Below are positions 54,830-63,156 of a stretch of DNA of 64,000 nucleotides, piece after piece. Location of the stretch: contig NZ_JAPIVS010000004.1 in assembly GCF_026239695.1 (NCBI RefSeq), positions 62,001-126,000 on the forward strand. The letters are read 5' to 3'. The notes below the pieces were generated by a model that saw only the letters and a program-made list of their open reading frames with translations, was not told the DNA's origin and searched no databases. Every line of letters starts with the position of its first letter. Within the stretch, counting starts at the first letter, position 1. The translations under genes and the position numbers were made by a program. The stretch is from Pedobacter sp. MC2016-15. GTDB taxonomy: Bacteria > Bacteroidota > Bacteroidia > Sphingobacteriales > Sphingobacteriaceae.

Positions 54830-55840
54830 ATGAAGGAGACGATTACGATTAAAACCTTGGCAAAAGAGTTGAATATCTCTATAAGCACTGTGTCTAAGGC
54901 TCTTAATGATAGTTACGAAATCAGCATTGAGACCAAACAGAAAGTCTGGGATCTCGCTAAGATGCTGAAGTACAACCGTAACCCTTCAGCCAGTAATCTC
55001 CGCAGTCACAAAACAAAAACTATCGCTGTGATCATTCCTGAGGTGGCCAATAACTTCTTTTCGCAGGCCATTAATGGCATCGAAGAGGTTGCCCGTAAGC
55101 GCGGCTATCATGTGCTCATCTATCAGACCCATGAAAATACAGAACTGGAAATTGCATTTACTGATAGCTTGCTCAGTGGCAGGGTGGATGGCATACTGAT
55201 CTCTGTTTCCAGCGATAACAATAACCATGAGCATTTTGCTACACTGGTGAAAGAAATCCCTACAGTTTTTTTCGACCGTGTTTATGAAGATATTGACGCC
55301 GCGAAGATCACCACAGATGATTATGAAAGTACATATAACGCGACCAGCTACCTGGTGGAATGCGGCTGTAAAAAGATTGCCTATCTGTATGCACTGAACA
55401 ACCTCAATGCCGGTAAACAACGGATGTCCGGTTACCGGGATGCCCTGTCAGCACTTCAGCTGGAATACAGTGATAAACTGACTGTCAACTATGATAAGAA
55501 TGCGGAAGTAAACTACCACAATATCAAACAGCTGATGTTGCATGAGCGACCGGATGCCGTGATTTCATCTATCGAAGATCTGGCTTTACCCTGCTATTAC
55601 GTATGCAATGAGCTGGCTATATCTATTCCTGAAGACCTCAAAATTATCAGTTTTTCCAATCTGAATACCGCTCCCTTATTAAATCCTTCACTCACAACCA
55701 TCACGCAGCCAGCGCTCGAAATGGGAAGAGAGGCGGCTGCTATCCTGTTCAGAATTCTCGATAAAAAACATCCGGAACCTAATGAATGGCTGACGTTGAA
55801 GTCGACGCTGATCAAAAGAGATTCTACTGCCTGCAGGTAA
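54830..55840 (+). CDS. LacI-family transcriptional regulator
   Basis: A 336-residue regulator: N-terminal helix-turn-helix (ITIKTLAKELNISISTVSKAL, about 4-24; the -ALND- hinge follows) and a periplasmic-binding-protein-like sensor domain (about 65-330; GRVDGILISVS, FDRV, ISFSN). It lies between the SusC operon and the GH28 gene, with a matching site in front of each. It probably controls both, and itself, in response to a sugar or cyclitol. Confidence 0.93.
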   Translation: MKETITIKTLAKELNISISTVSKALNDSYEISIETKQKVWDLAKMLKYNRNPSASNLRSHKTKTIAVIIPEVANNFFSQAINGIEEVARKRGYHVLIYQTHENTELEIAFTDSLLSGRVDGILISVSSDNNNHEHFATLVKEIPTVFFDRVYEDIDAAKITTDDYESTYNATSYLVECGCKKIAYLYALNNLNAGKQRMSGYRDALSALQLEYSDKLTVNYDKNAEVNYHNIKQLMLHERPDAVISSIEDLALPCYYVCNELAISIPEDLKIISFSNLNTAPLLNPSLTTITQPALEMGREAAAILFRILDKKHPEPNEWLTLKSTLIKRDSTACR

Positions 55841-55859
55841 CCGAAACCGTTTTCGTAAA
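55841..55859. promoter_or_regulatory. LacI-family operator candidate before the GH28 gene
   Basis: CCGAAACCGTTTTCGTAAA; the reverse complement shares TTTACGAAAACG with the site at 54765. Lies 60 bases upstream of the GH28 ATG. Confidence 0.6.
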
Positions 55860-55918
55860 AAATAATAGCCTCTTCGTTTTATAATTTATAGTTTAGCCGG
55901 CGTTTACAAATACCAGAT

Positions 55919-57373
55919 ATGCGCTTAAAAACTACCGCCCTCCTTTTCTTTTTTCTATTTGCTGCTTTTCAATTGCTTCAGGCAAAGCCGAAGGATGATT
56001 TCTACATCACAGATTTCGGCGCAATAGGAAATGGAAAAACAGATAACGCCATTGCGATCCAGAAAGCTATTGATGCCTGTTCCAAATCGGGTGGTGGTAA
56101 AGTCATCGTTCCGGCAGGCAAGATTTTTATGGCAGGTCCTTTTGATCTGAAATCCAACATTGAGTTTATTGTAGAGGTCAATGCTACGGTAATTGCCAAT
56201 CCTGATGAAAAGGTGTACACGAAGAGCGCTTTCCGGCAGAATAAGGGCGAGGGCACCATCTGGATCGGTGGGGAGAACCTGAAGAACGTCACGATTGCCG
56301 GTGCAGGAACTTTGGATGGCAACGGGATCTCATTTATGGGGGCGGAGCTGGATGATTCCTTTGTACTGAAGCCTTTCAATGTGATTGATCCGCGACCACA
56401 CCTGCTGACCATCGTGGGTGGCAAAAATATCCGTATCCGGGACCTGACGATCCGCAATTCTGCGTACTGGACAGTGCACCTGATCGGCTGCGACGATGTA
56501 GCGATAGACAACATCACACTGCTGAATAACCTGAAGGTCAGGAACAGTGATGGTATTGACCTCGACCACAGCACGAATGTGCGGATCAGCAACTGCTATA
56601 TCGAATCCGGAGATGATTGTATCTGCCTGAAAAACCGCCGTGAGTATGAAGAATTTGGCCCCTGCCAGAATATCGTGGTCAACAACTGTACCATGACATC
56701 GCGCTCATGCGCCATTAAAATAGGTTCCGAAAACATGGACAGCATCAGTCATGTGCTGATCAATAATTGCATCATTAAAAAGAGCAACAGGGGCATAGGC
56801 ATCCAGAACCGCGATGAAGGAACCGTTTCTGACGTGATCTTCTCCAATATCATTGTAGATTCTCATTTGTTCTCTGATGTCTGGTGGGGCAAGGCAGAGC
56901 CGATATACGTAACTGCCTATCCGCGTGCCAAAGGAAACAACAAGGATGCGGGCTGGCGTTTTCCTAGGGGCGAAACTGAAGGCCGTGTAGGTGCGGTCAG
57001 CAATATCTACTTCAGTAATATCAGATGTGTGAGTGAAAACGGTGTTTATGTGGGTGGCTCCACAGCAGATAAGGTGACCGGCATTGTGTTCGATCAGGTG
57101 GATCTGTCTATCGATAAAACTACTGCTTTGCCCGGAGGTACATACGACCGCCGGCCGGCCAATGTAGAGGGGCTTTTAAAAGGGCTTACTTCAGGCTTTT
57201 ACTTCGATCAGGCCAAACATATTACCATCAGGAACAGCGCTGTCAACTGGGGCAGTCACCGTCCTGATTATTTTGGGCATGTAGTGGAGAGTCATGGGGT
57301 AGAAGATCTGAAACTCGTCAACCTTGATGGTAATTCTGCCTTCCCCGGTAAGGTGGAAAGGTTAAAGCTTTGA
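55919..57373 (+). CDS. Secreted GH28-family (pectinase-fold) protein
   Basis: A 484-residue right-handed beta-helix protein with a signal peptide (residues 1-22, ending LQAKP). GH28 catalytic Asp equivalents D211 (NSDG) and D232/D233 (ESGDDC) are present. However, the usual GHG and RIK motifs are replaced by SRSCAIKIGSE and RGIGIQNRD. It is therefore a divergent member, and the polygalacturonase label is not safe. It may act on a different uronate-containing polysaccharide. Presumably controlled by the neighbouring LacI. Confidence 0.85.
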   Translation: MRLKTTALLFFFLFAAFQLLQAKPKDDFYITDFGAIGNGKTDNAIAIQKAIDACSKSGGGKVIVPAGKIFMAGPFDLKSNIEFIVEVNATVIANPDEKVYTKSAFRQNKGEGTIWIGGENLKNVTIAGAGTLDGNGISFMGAELDDSFVLKPFNVIDPRPHLLTIVGGKNIRIRDLTIRNSAYWTVHLIGCDDVAIDNITLLNNLKVRNSDGIDLDHSTNVRISNCYIESGDDCICLKNRREYEEFGPCQNIVVNNCTMTSRSCAIKIGSENMDSISHVLINNCIIKKSNRGIGIQNRDEGTVSDVIFSNIIVDSHLFSDVWWGKAEPIYVTAYPRAKGNNKDAGWRFPRGETEGRVGAVSNIYFSNIRCVSENGVYVGGSTADKVTGIVFDQVDLSIDKTTALPGGTYDRRPANVEGLLKGLTSGFYFDQAKHITIRNSAVNWGSHRPDYFGHVVESHGVEDLKLVNLDGNSAFPGKVERLKL

Positions 57374-58183
57374 GATCACCAGGTTACTAAAGTAGGCCAT
57401 CGCTTCTCCTTCGTAATCATAGGGTGCGCTCAGGTAGAAATACTTAATGGTATTTGTTTTGAACATCCTGGTATCTACAAGCTTGGACCTGTTTAAATAA
57501 ACCCTCATGTTTTCCCCTTCAATGGACATGGAAACATGTAAAACGGTATTTCCATAGTTACTCAAAGGGTACTCCAGAGAGTTATTTATTTTGGTATCAC
57601 TGCTGGCGTTGTTCACATCTTCATTCCAGAAATGTAACTGTGTTCCGGTGATGGCATTATCGTTATAGGCATCCTGAATATAGCTGCGGTTAGAGTTGTC
57701 TCTGGCAAAACCAAACACCAGTGCACCGATGTCTTTTGCCTGGGTGCTGCGTGTCAGGATATCAAACTCAACAGTGAAATTGCCCGGCATCGCCAGGATG
57801 CTGTCTATTCTGTACGTTGTACGTGGAGCCAGGGCCAGCCATTTTCCCGGTACATCCGGTACGGTAACAATGCTGCCGCCACCGCTGGATTTCCATTGCC
57901 GGGGCATGCGGCCAGCTGCATCTGTCGCAAAATTATCTGCAAAATAGAGGCTGCGGCCGGGAACGAAAGAATATACTTCTTCCAGCTTTGGCAGGGGCTT
58001 GGTGGATTTGCCTGCAGCACTGCCTGTGCCTGAGCTGCCTTTCGGACCGTTGATCATTCCATCAACTTTTTTGTCAACTTTATCTTCAAGTTTCTGCTGA
58101 AGTCTTTTTAAAAACTGTGCCTGCGCCTGGGTCATCCCGGCGGTCAACATCAAAGTGGCAATTATCAATTTGTATTTTATCAT
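57362..58183 (-). CDS. Secreted protein of unknown function with a probable lectin-like domain
   Basis: A 273-residue protein with a signal peptide (residues 1-22) and a Gly/Ser-rich linker (about 45-65). The C-terminal beta-rich domain (about 80-273; FADNFATDAAGRMPRQW, then NFTVEFDILTRS, VRVYLNRSKLVDTR-type strands) resembles concanavalin/LamG folds. Its 3' end overlaps GH28 by 12 bases. It may bind carbohydrate; no enzyme motif is seen. Confidence 0.65.
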   Translation of the reverse strand: MIKYKLIIATLMLTAGMTQAQAQFLKRLQQKLEDKVDKKVDGMINGPKGSSGTGSAAGKSTKPLPKLEEVYSFVPGRSLYFADNFATDAAGRMPRQWKSSGGGSIVTVPDVPGKWLALAPRTTYRIDSILAMPGNFTVEFDILTRSTQAKDIGALVFGFARDNSNRSYIQDAYNDNAITGTQLHFWNEDVNNASSDTKINNSLEYPLSNYGNTVLHVSMSIEGENMRVYLNRSKLVDTRMFKTNTIKYFYLSAPYDYEGEAMAYFSNLVISKL

Positions 58184-58297
58184 CTGACAGATAGGTATAT
58201 ATCCATCAAATTTACAGACACGGGGGATATGAAAATAGCTTCAGAGGTTACTGTTTTGAATTCGCTGGTATCTGCTTTGTATTTGCAGCTGTTTCTC

Positions 58298-59062
58298 CTA
58301 TAAGTTATTGAGGTACTCCATTACTTTGATCTTTTTGTGCTGCGAAACAGGGATCTGGAGCTCACCCTCCAGCAGGAGCATATTGCTCTTCTTCTTATAG
58401 CCGGTGACATGCTTCAGGTTCACCAGGTGCGACTGATGTACGCGCATAAAGCCCGAAGGACTAAGCTGGCTGTCAAATTCTTTGAGCGATTGCGAGACAA
58501 GTATCTGTTGTCTGCTCTTCAGTAAAAATCTGGTGTAACTGTTATCAGCTTCGATGCTGAGTATGTCTGCGATAGGGACAATAAAGATTTCATCGAGTGT
58601 TCTCAACACAATCTTTTTATCCTTCTGATCCTGATGGGTATAATTATGAATAAAGGTTTCCAGTTGCTGGTGGTAATGCTGGTCGCTGATACTTTTTTGT
58701 GCCTTCTCCACGGCTTCCGTCAGTTCCTGGGGCAGGTAGGGTTTCAGCAGGAAATCCAGTGCGCTGAACCTGAAGGCCTGCAGTGCATAATCGGCATAGG
58801 CAGTGGTGAAGATCACCCGGAATCTTTTTTCCTGCTTTTGCAGCTCCATCAGCCATTCAAAGGAAAGCCCGTCAGGAAGATTGATATCGAGGATCAGTAA
58901 ATCAGGCTGGTATCTGAGGTAGGCTTCACTGGCCTCAGTGATATTGGTGCTGGAACAGATGCTCATCTGCGGGAAATGCTGCTGCAGGGTTTCTTGCATG
59001 ATGCTCAGCCAGTGCTGATCATCTTCAAGAAGGAGGCAGGACATCTTTAGGGTATTATTCAT
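58298..59062 (-). CDS. LytTR-family response regulator
   Basis: A 254-residue regulator. The receiver domain (about 8-125) has D59 in LLILDINLP as phospho-acceptor and acidic residues 13-15. The C-terminal LytTR DNA-binding domain (about 150-254) contains IEADNSYTRFLL and MRVHQSHLVNLKHVTGYKK. Start overlaps the kinase stop by four bases (ATGA). The pair forms a LytS/LytR-type two-component system. Confidence 0.93.
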   Translation of the reverse strand: MNNTLKMSCLLLEDDQHWLSIMQETLQQHFPQMSICSSTNITEASEAYLRYQPDLLILDINLPDGLSFEWLMELQKQEKRFRVIFTTAYADYALQAFRFSALDFLLKPYLPQELTEAVEKAQKSISDQHYHQQLETFIHNYTHQDQKDKKIVLRTLDEIFIVPIADILSIEADNSYTRFLLKSRQQILVSQSLKEFDSQLSPSGFMRVHQSHLVNLKHVTGYKKKSNMLLLEGELQIPVSQHKKIKVMEYLNNL

Positions 59063-60783
59063 TTTGATGTGGCTATACTGATCTGAACTGCCGTACCCGG
59101 ATAATTCGCATCCAGTGCATTGCTGATCGTTAATTGAATATAGTGCTTGTTTTCGCGGTTAAATTCGGTAATGCGCTGGTTCAGGATATCCATTCCCATG
59201 GAGCGGTGCAGGCTGTTGTTGGATCCCGGGGCACCGAAATCTCTCCCTTTTCCGTTGTCAGCTATCAAAATATGCAGTGCCTGAGCATTCTGGCGGATGT
59301 CAATTTTTATCTTTCCTTCCTGCTGTTCTTTCATGCCATGGATGACCGCATTTTCTACAAATGGTTGTAGCAGCATCACAGGTATCTCCATATCTTCGGT
59401 TGGCAGGGCAGGATCAACATTGATGTTATACTGAAAGGCAGGACTGTGGTTGAGGCTTTGAAGCCGCAGGTAGTTGTCCAGGATCTCTATCTCTTCATCC
59501 AGCGGGATGAGATCTCTGTCAGAATTTTCTAGCGTGAGCCTGATCAGCTTACTGAAACTGCTCAAATACTGCATTGACTGTTCCTGATCTTTCAGGTAGA
59601 TGAAACGCTGGACGCTCTGCAGGGCATTGAAGATGAAGTGGGGGTTAAGTTGCAGCAATAGCAGCTGTCGTTTGATCTGCGATTTCTCAAGGGCTTCTTT
59701 GATGCTGAGGTTTTTGAAACGCATATAAATTAATACGGAAACCAACAGGGCAATCAGTATGACAGCAATGATCAGGAACAGCTGTTCCCTGAGTTGTTTT
59801 TTCTGAATGACATTTTCCTGCTCGAGGTGATCTATGCGATTCTGTTTTTTGAGTGATTCATAGCTGGCGCTGATCTCGGCAACCTTCTGCTCATAGTTTA
59901 ACTTTGACAGGGAATCTTTGACCTTACTGTATTGCTCCAGGGAGTTTAACGATTTAGGTGTGTTGCCCAGGGATTTGTATGCCTGATACAAGTTATAATG
60001 CAGTTGTTGTTGCTCTTGTGGATTGGCAGTTTTCATGGCTTCTGCATAACAATTGATACCATCATCATATTGTTTGAGTTGTACCATTGCGTAGCCCAGG
60101 TTATTCAGGGTGATTACTGATGAGGGTTGTTTGAGGTTATTCCTGATCGCAATACTGCTTTTGGCGTTAATGACCGCATTTTTCCAGTCCCTCTCTTCGA
60201 TATAATAATTGCTGAGGTTGGTGCGAAGCACAGCTTCCAAAGGTAAATTGCTGAGTTTTTGCGCCAGACTGATTCCTTCAGTAAAGGTCTTAAAAGCAGG
60301 TTCTTTTTCTCTTAGCTCAGCATATACTCCTGCCAGATTGGTCATGGTTTTCAATCTGTCTGCGTCAGGTCTTGGATTTAATGACAGTGCCTTTAGATAA
60401 TATTCTTTTGCTTTGGGCAGCTGTTTCAGCATGGAGTATAAGGTCCCAATATTGGTATGCAGCTTTGCGAGCTCAGTACTGTCTTTTTTGATATCATAAT
60501 GGTCCAGGCTCAGGAAGTAATTCTCCAGTGCCTTGTCAGGGTTTCTCTGCATCAGGAAGATGTTTCCCTTCAGTGAATAGGCTTTGGCGATACTTGTTTT
60601 CTCATATTTCGCTTGATGATCCAATATTGAGCTAAGCTCCATAGCAGCCTGATCAAACTGTTTTTTCGCAATGTAGGAATTGACAAGGTTGAATTTCGCA
60701 GTATCTGCCTGCTGATGGTTTGCGGACTGTGCATGACCTGCGAGGCTCCATATCAGGATGACTGCAATAAATAAAGCTCTCAA
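59059..60783 (-). CDS. LytS-type sensor histidine kinase with TPR repeats
   Basis: A 574-residue protein: signal sequence (about 1-18), tetratricopeptide repeats (about 45-290), one transmembrane helix (about 334-352; FLIIAVILIALLVSVLIYM), then the His_kinase domain with phospho-accepting H382 in NPHFIFNALQSV and a HATPase (DNGKGR). TPR sensor regions are common in Bacteroidota kinases of this type; the ligand is unknown. First gene of the pair; it reads divergently from the small genes at 60936. Confidence 0.93.
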   Translation of the reverse strand: MRALFIAVILIWSLAGHAQSANHQQADTAKFNLVNSYIAKKQFDQAAMELSSILDHQAKYEKTSIAKAYSLKGNIFLMQRNPDKALENYFLSLDHYDIKKDSTELAKLHTNIGTLYSMLKQLPKAKEYYLKALSLNPRPDADRLKTMTNLAGVYAELREKEPAFKTFTEGISLAQKLSNLPLEAVLRTNLSNYYIEERDWKNAVINAKSSIAIRNNLKQPSSVITLNNLGYAMVQLKQYDDGINCYAEAMKTANPQEQQQLHYNLYQAYKSLGNTPKSLNSLEQYSKVKDSLSKLNYEQKVAEISASYESLKKQNRIDHLEQENVIQKKQLREQLFLIIAVILIALLVSVLIYMRFKNLSIKEALEKSQIKRQLLLLQLNPHFIFNALQSVQRFIYLKDQEQSMQYLSSFSKLIRLTLENSDRDLIPLDEEIEILDNYLRLQSLNHSPAFQYNINVDPALPTEDMEIPVMLLQPFVENAVIHGMKEQQEGKIKIDIRQNAQALHILIADNGKGRDFGAPGSNNSLHRSMGMDILNQRITEFNRENKHYIQLTISNALDANYPGTAVQISIATSK

Positions 60784-60902
60784 GGGCGTTGGGTTTTAAT
60801 TATTTAACCCAAACCTAATGTAAAATGAGCGGTCTTCAAAATTTGTTTGAATTTTGCAATTAATGCTTCGATTATTGCAATCTGTACCCACGGGATCTGG
60901 TA

Positions 60903-60910
60903 TATATTTG
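60903..60910 (+). promoter_or_regulatory. -7 promoter element (TATATTTG)
   Basis: Exact TAnnTTTG match 25 bases before the ATG of the 66-residue gene. Same octamer as in the sulfur-related promoters, but no 17-bp palindrome is present here. Confidence 0.5.
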
Positions 60911-60935
60911 TACGATCAAACATAAACAATTTGCT

Positions 60936-61136
60936 ATGAAAACATTATTCAACCAATATCAAATGTCCTCTCCATTCCTTTGTTGCAATAAATCATTGGA
61001 AAAAAGAAGTGAATCAGAAATTCGCAGAGAACAAATCATCACTGAACATATTAAAGCTATTGCTAAAGAAAGTCAGCAGCCTCAAACTGAAGAACTGACA
61101 GATTTAATGAATTATTATCTATCCGTAGCAGGTTAA
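60936..61136 (+). CDS. Small protein of unknown function, 66 residues
   Basis: A hydrophilic, helical chain with CC near the N-terminus (residues 16-17) and a charged centre (KRSESEIRREQIITEHIKAIAKES). No signal peptide. It has a consensus -7 element and is followed without any gap (TAAATG) by a second small gene, which supports both. Not a recognised RiPP precursor. Confidence 0.6.
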   Translation: MKTLFNQYQMSSPFLCCNKSLEKRSESEIRREQIITEHIKAIAKESQQPQTEELTDLMNYYLSVAG

Positions 61137-61265
61137 ATGAAGAAAATGGATTTACATAGAAGAACTTCTGATGATAAACACCCGGATTATGGGTTTTTTA
61201 TCTACATTTCTCTTGTACTGATCTTTATGGGTAGGTTGTTGCTGGAGTTTTTTAGTATTATTTGA
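61137..61265 (+). CDS. Small single-helix membrane protein, 42 residues
   Basis: ATG at 61137 directly follows the stop of the 66-residue gene. A charged N-terminus (MKKMDLHRRTSDDKHPD) precedes one hydrophobic helix (about 19-41, FFIYISLVLIFMGRLLLEFF). Stop TGA at 61263. Too short to recognise. Could act as a membrane partner of the upstream peptide; speculative. Confidence 0.5.
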   Translation: MKKMDLHRRTSDDKHPDYGFFIYISLVLIFMGRLLLEFFSII

Positions 61266-61337
61266 TAGGCGTAACTTAAATTTTAGTTCGCAGATTTGTA
61301 GATTATGATTATACTTACTCATAATTATACATTTAAA

Positions 61338-62225
61338 ATGCTTTCTACTTTGAACTCCCGGGTAAAATCCCTTTATCTCTGTCTTTTTATACTGTTGGCA
61401 GCCGGAACAATTCGGGCACAATCTTCAATTCCTTTTGAACTTTCGCCGCAGGGCCATATCATGGTCAAAGCCAAAATTAATGGGGTAGAAGGGAACTTCA
61501 TATTTGATACAGGCGCAGGTCTGACATTAGTCACAAAAGCTTTTTCGGAAAAGTTAGGTGTGCTGCACAAACAGGACGGCAGCTACACTGGCTTTCGTGC
61601 CACTGGTGAGAAACTTATTGCCCCGCTTTATGATGCACAAACGGTTGCTCTAGGCAGTTTTACCGAGAAGAATCCCGTGCTTACTATTTTTGATGTAAAC
61701 TTTGGCCCCATTGATGGGTTGATCTCTTTGATGAGTTTCAGGAAACAGCCATTTACAATTGACTATAAGGATAAAAAAATCATTTTTGAAACTGATAAAA
61801 GCATGGCTGCTGTTCGCCAATCCGGCAAAACAATCCCCTTGCAGCTGGATGATGCCAGGGGCAAAGCGCTCAGCGTATTTGCATACTTCAAAGTGAATGA
61901 TAAACTCATTTTACAGTTTTCAATAGATAGTGGGGCGGGTGATGGCGTCTATCGTCTCAACTCAGCACATATTCCCGCCTTGGAAATTGATACCCTGAAT
62001 GCCGATAAAAAAGTCATTCCCAGTGAATTCAACCCGGCGCTGAAAACTACAATTTATCAGTCTAATGTGAAATCGATCCGCGCAACTGCGGCAGCCTCTG
62101 TGGAATGCCTGAATGTTAAAGCATCTTTTATTGAAGGGTTGATTTATGATGGTATCGTCACGCTAAACTGGATCGGTAAAAAAGTGACCTTTGATTTGAT
62201 CAAAAGGGAAATGATTGTTCGCTAA
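61338..62225 (+). CDS. Secreted retropepsin-like aspartyl protease
   Basis: A protein with a signal peptide (after the ATG at 61338, ending RAQSS) and two aspartyl protease half-sites: FDTGAG (first lobe) and IDSGAG (second lobe). It therefore carries both catalytic aspartates in one chain, as in the bacterial pepsin-like or retropepsin-like family found in Bacteroidota. Other starts: ATG 61305 adds 11 residues before the signal peptide. Substrate unknown. Confidence 0.82.
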   Translation: MLSTLNSRVKSLYLCLFILLAAGTIRAQSSIPFELSPQGHIMVKAKINGVEGNFIFDTGAGLTLVTKAFSEKLGVLHKQDGSYTGFRATGEKLIAPLYDAQTVALGSFTEKNPVLTIFDVNFGPIDGLISLMSFRKQPFTIDYKDKKIIFETDKSMAAVRQSGKTIPLQLDDARGKALSVFAYFKVNDKLILQFSIDSGAGDGVYRLNSAHIPALEIDTLNADKKVIPSEFNPALKTTIYQSNVKSIRATAAASVECLNVKASFIEGLIYDGIVTLNWIGKKVTFDLIKREMIVR

Positions 62226-62285
62226 ACTTCCGAAAAATCATCTGCTCAGGTGTCAGAGAATGTGTTTTCTGAAGCGTCTGATGTG

Positions 62286-62321
62286 AAAAAAGGCCTTTAA
62301 ATCTCTTTAAAGGCCTTTTTT
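62286..62321. terminator. Strong bidirectional terminator
   Basis: AAAAAAGGCCTTTAAA pairs with TTTAAAGGCCTTTTTT over 16 bp around TCTC. It separates the protease gene from the converging tRNA. Confidence 0.85.
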
Positions 62322-62332
62322 AATATTTTCTG

Positions 62333-62404
62333 TGTCCCCGAAGGGATTCGAACCCCCATCGTTGGTACCGGAAACCAAAATTCTATCCATTGAACTACGG
62401 AGAC
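62333..62404 (-). tRNA. tRNA-Arg (CCG)
   Basis: Read on the minus strand: acceptor GTCTCCG with CGGGGAC (one G-T pair), discriminator A, anticodon arm TTGGT-TTCCGGT-ACCAA giving anticodon CCG, T-arm with GTTCGAATC. CCA is not encoded. The tRNA reads the rare CGG Arg codon. Confidence 0.95.
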
Positions 62405-62439
62405 AGTTTGGCGAAGATAGGAAAATATGTTTCAAATAC

Positions 62440-63012
62440 TCAATGCTTTCCTAAATTTCCTGTCATCGAAAGGATTTCAAAGGTGTAGCTCAGCTGCGTT
62501 TTATTTTTTTGATAGGTTTGCAGGGCATCCCATAAGCTGCTGAACTTTATCTCCCGCAGATTATTCTTTACATCCCGGCAAAAGGCCGTTACACCATGAT
62601 CTTTCCATTCATTGCTGCTGCTGGAAAGCTCGATGTAGGGACATGATTCTCCCTTTGAGATCAGGGATATTTTAAAGCAGTCCAGTATATCTGTCAGCAG
62701 CCTGAAAGGGGTTTCGCTGTCCCGGTAGAGATCCGGAAAAAGATCATCAAGGTGGATGGCCTCAATTTTTTCTTCCAGTGAGGTCACCTGTTTTAGAAAC
62801 GCAATTCTGATCTTGTCTGCAGATTCATCCGGGGCAGATAATTCCGTTTGCAATAATTTTACCGTTTGGAGCGCCTTTGCCATTGACGTTCTCGATTCCT
62901 CGTTGTCCGTCTTAAGATATACCTTATGTGCAGATTGAAAACGCTCTATTGCTTCTAAGCTGGTCATCAATAAAGATGGAGCATTAAAATAATTTTTGAT
63001 TGAAGGATTCAT
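62440..63012 (-). CDS. Protein of unknown function, 190 residues, next to a LanB-type gene
   Basis: Soluble, helical (FQSAHKVYLKTDNEES, then KQVTSLEEKIEAIHLDDLF), with a Cys/Ser region near residue 120 (SKGESCPYIELSSSSNEW). No signal peptide, membrane segment or recognised domain. Located 145 bases downstream of the LanB-type stop on the same strand, so it may belong to the same transcript and RiPP cluster. Confidence 0.55.
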   Translation of the reverse strand: MNPSIKNYFNAPSLLMTSLEAIERFQSAHKVYLKTDNEESRTSMAKALQTVKLLQTELSAPDESADKIRIAFLKQVTSLEEKIEAIHLDDLFPDLYRDSETPFRLLTDILDCFKISLISKGESCPYIELSSSSNEWKDHGVTAFCRDVKNNLREIKFSSLWDALQTYQKNKTQLSYTFEILSMTGNLGKH

Positions 63013-63156
63013 AAAATCATCTATTGCTGGCAGTAATCAGCTCATAACTAAAACTGCTATGTTACCACTAATGTAAAATTAGTAATTTTGTTGAAAGTCA
63101 GAAATTTTTTAAGAATTAATTTTGTGAAATCCAATTACTTGTGGCTAATTTTTATC

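Noticed and set aside
60936..61136. Possible lanthipeptide precursor for the LanB-type gene
   Set aside because: Two adjacent Cys only, no leader/core boundary, and other genes and a strong terminator lie between it and the LanB-type gene.
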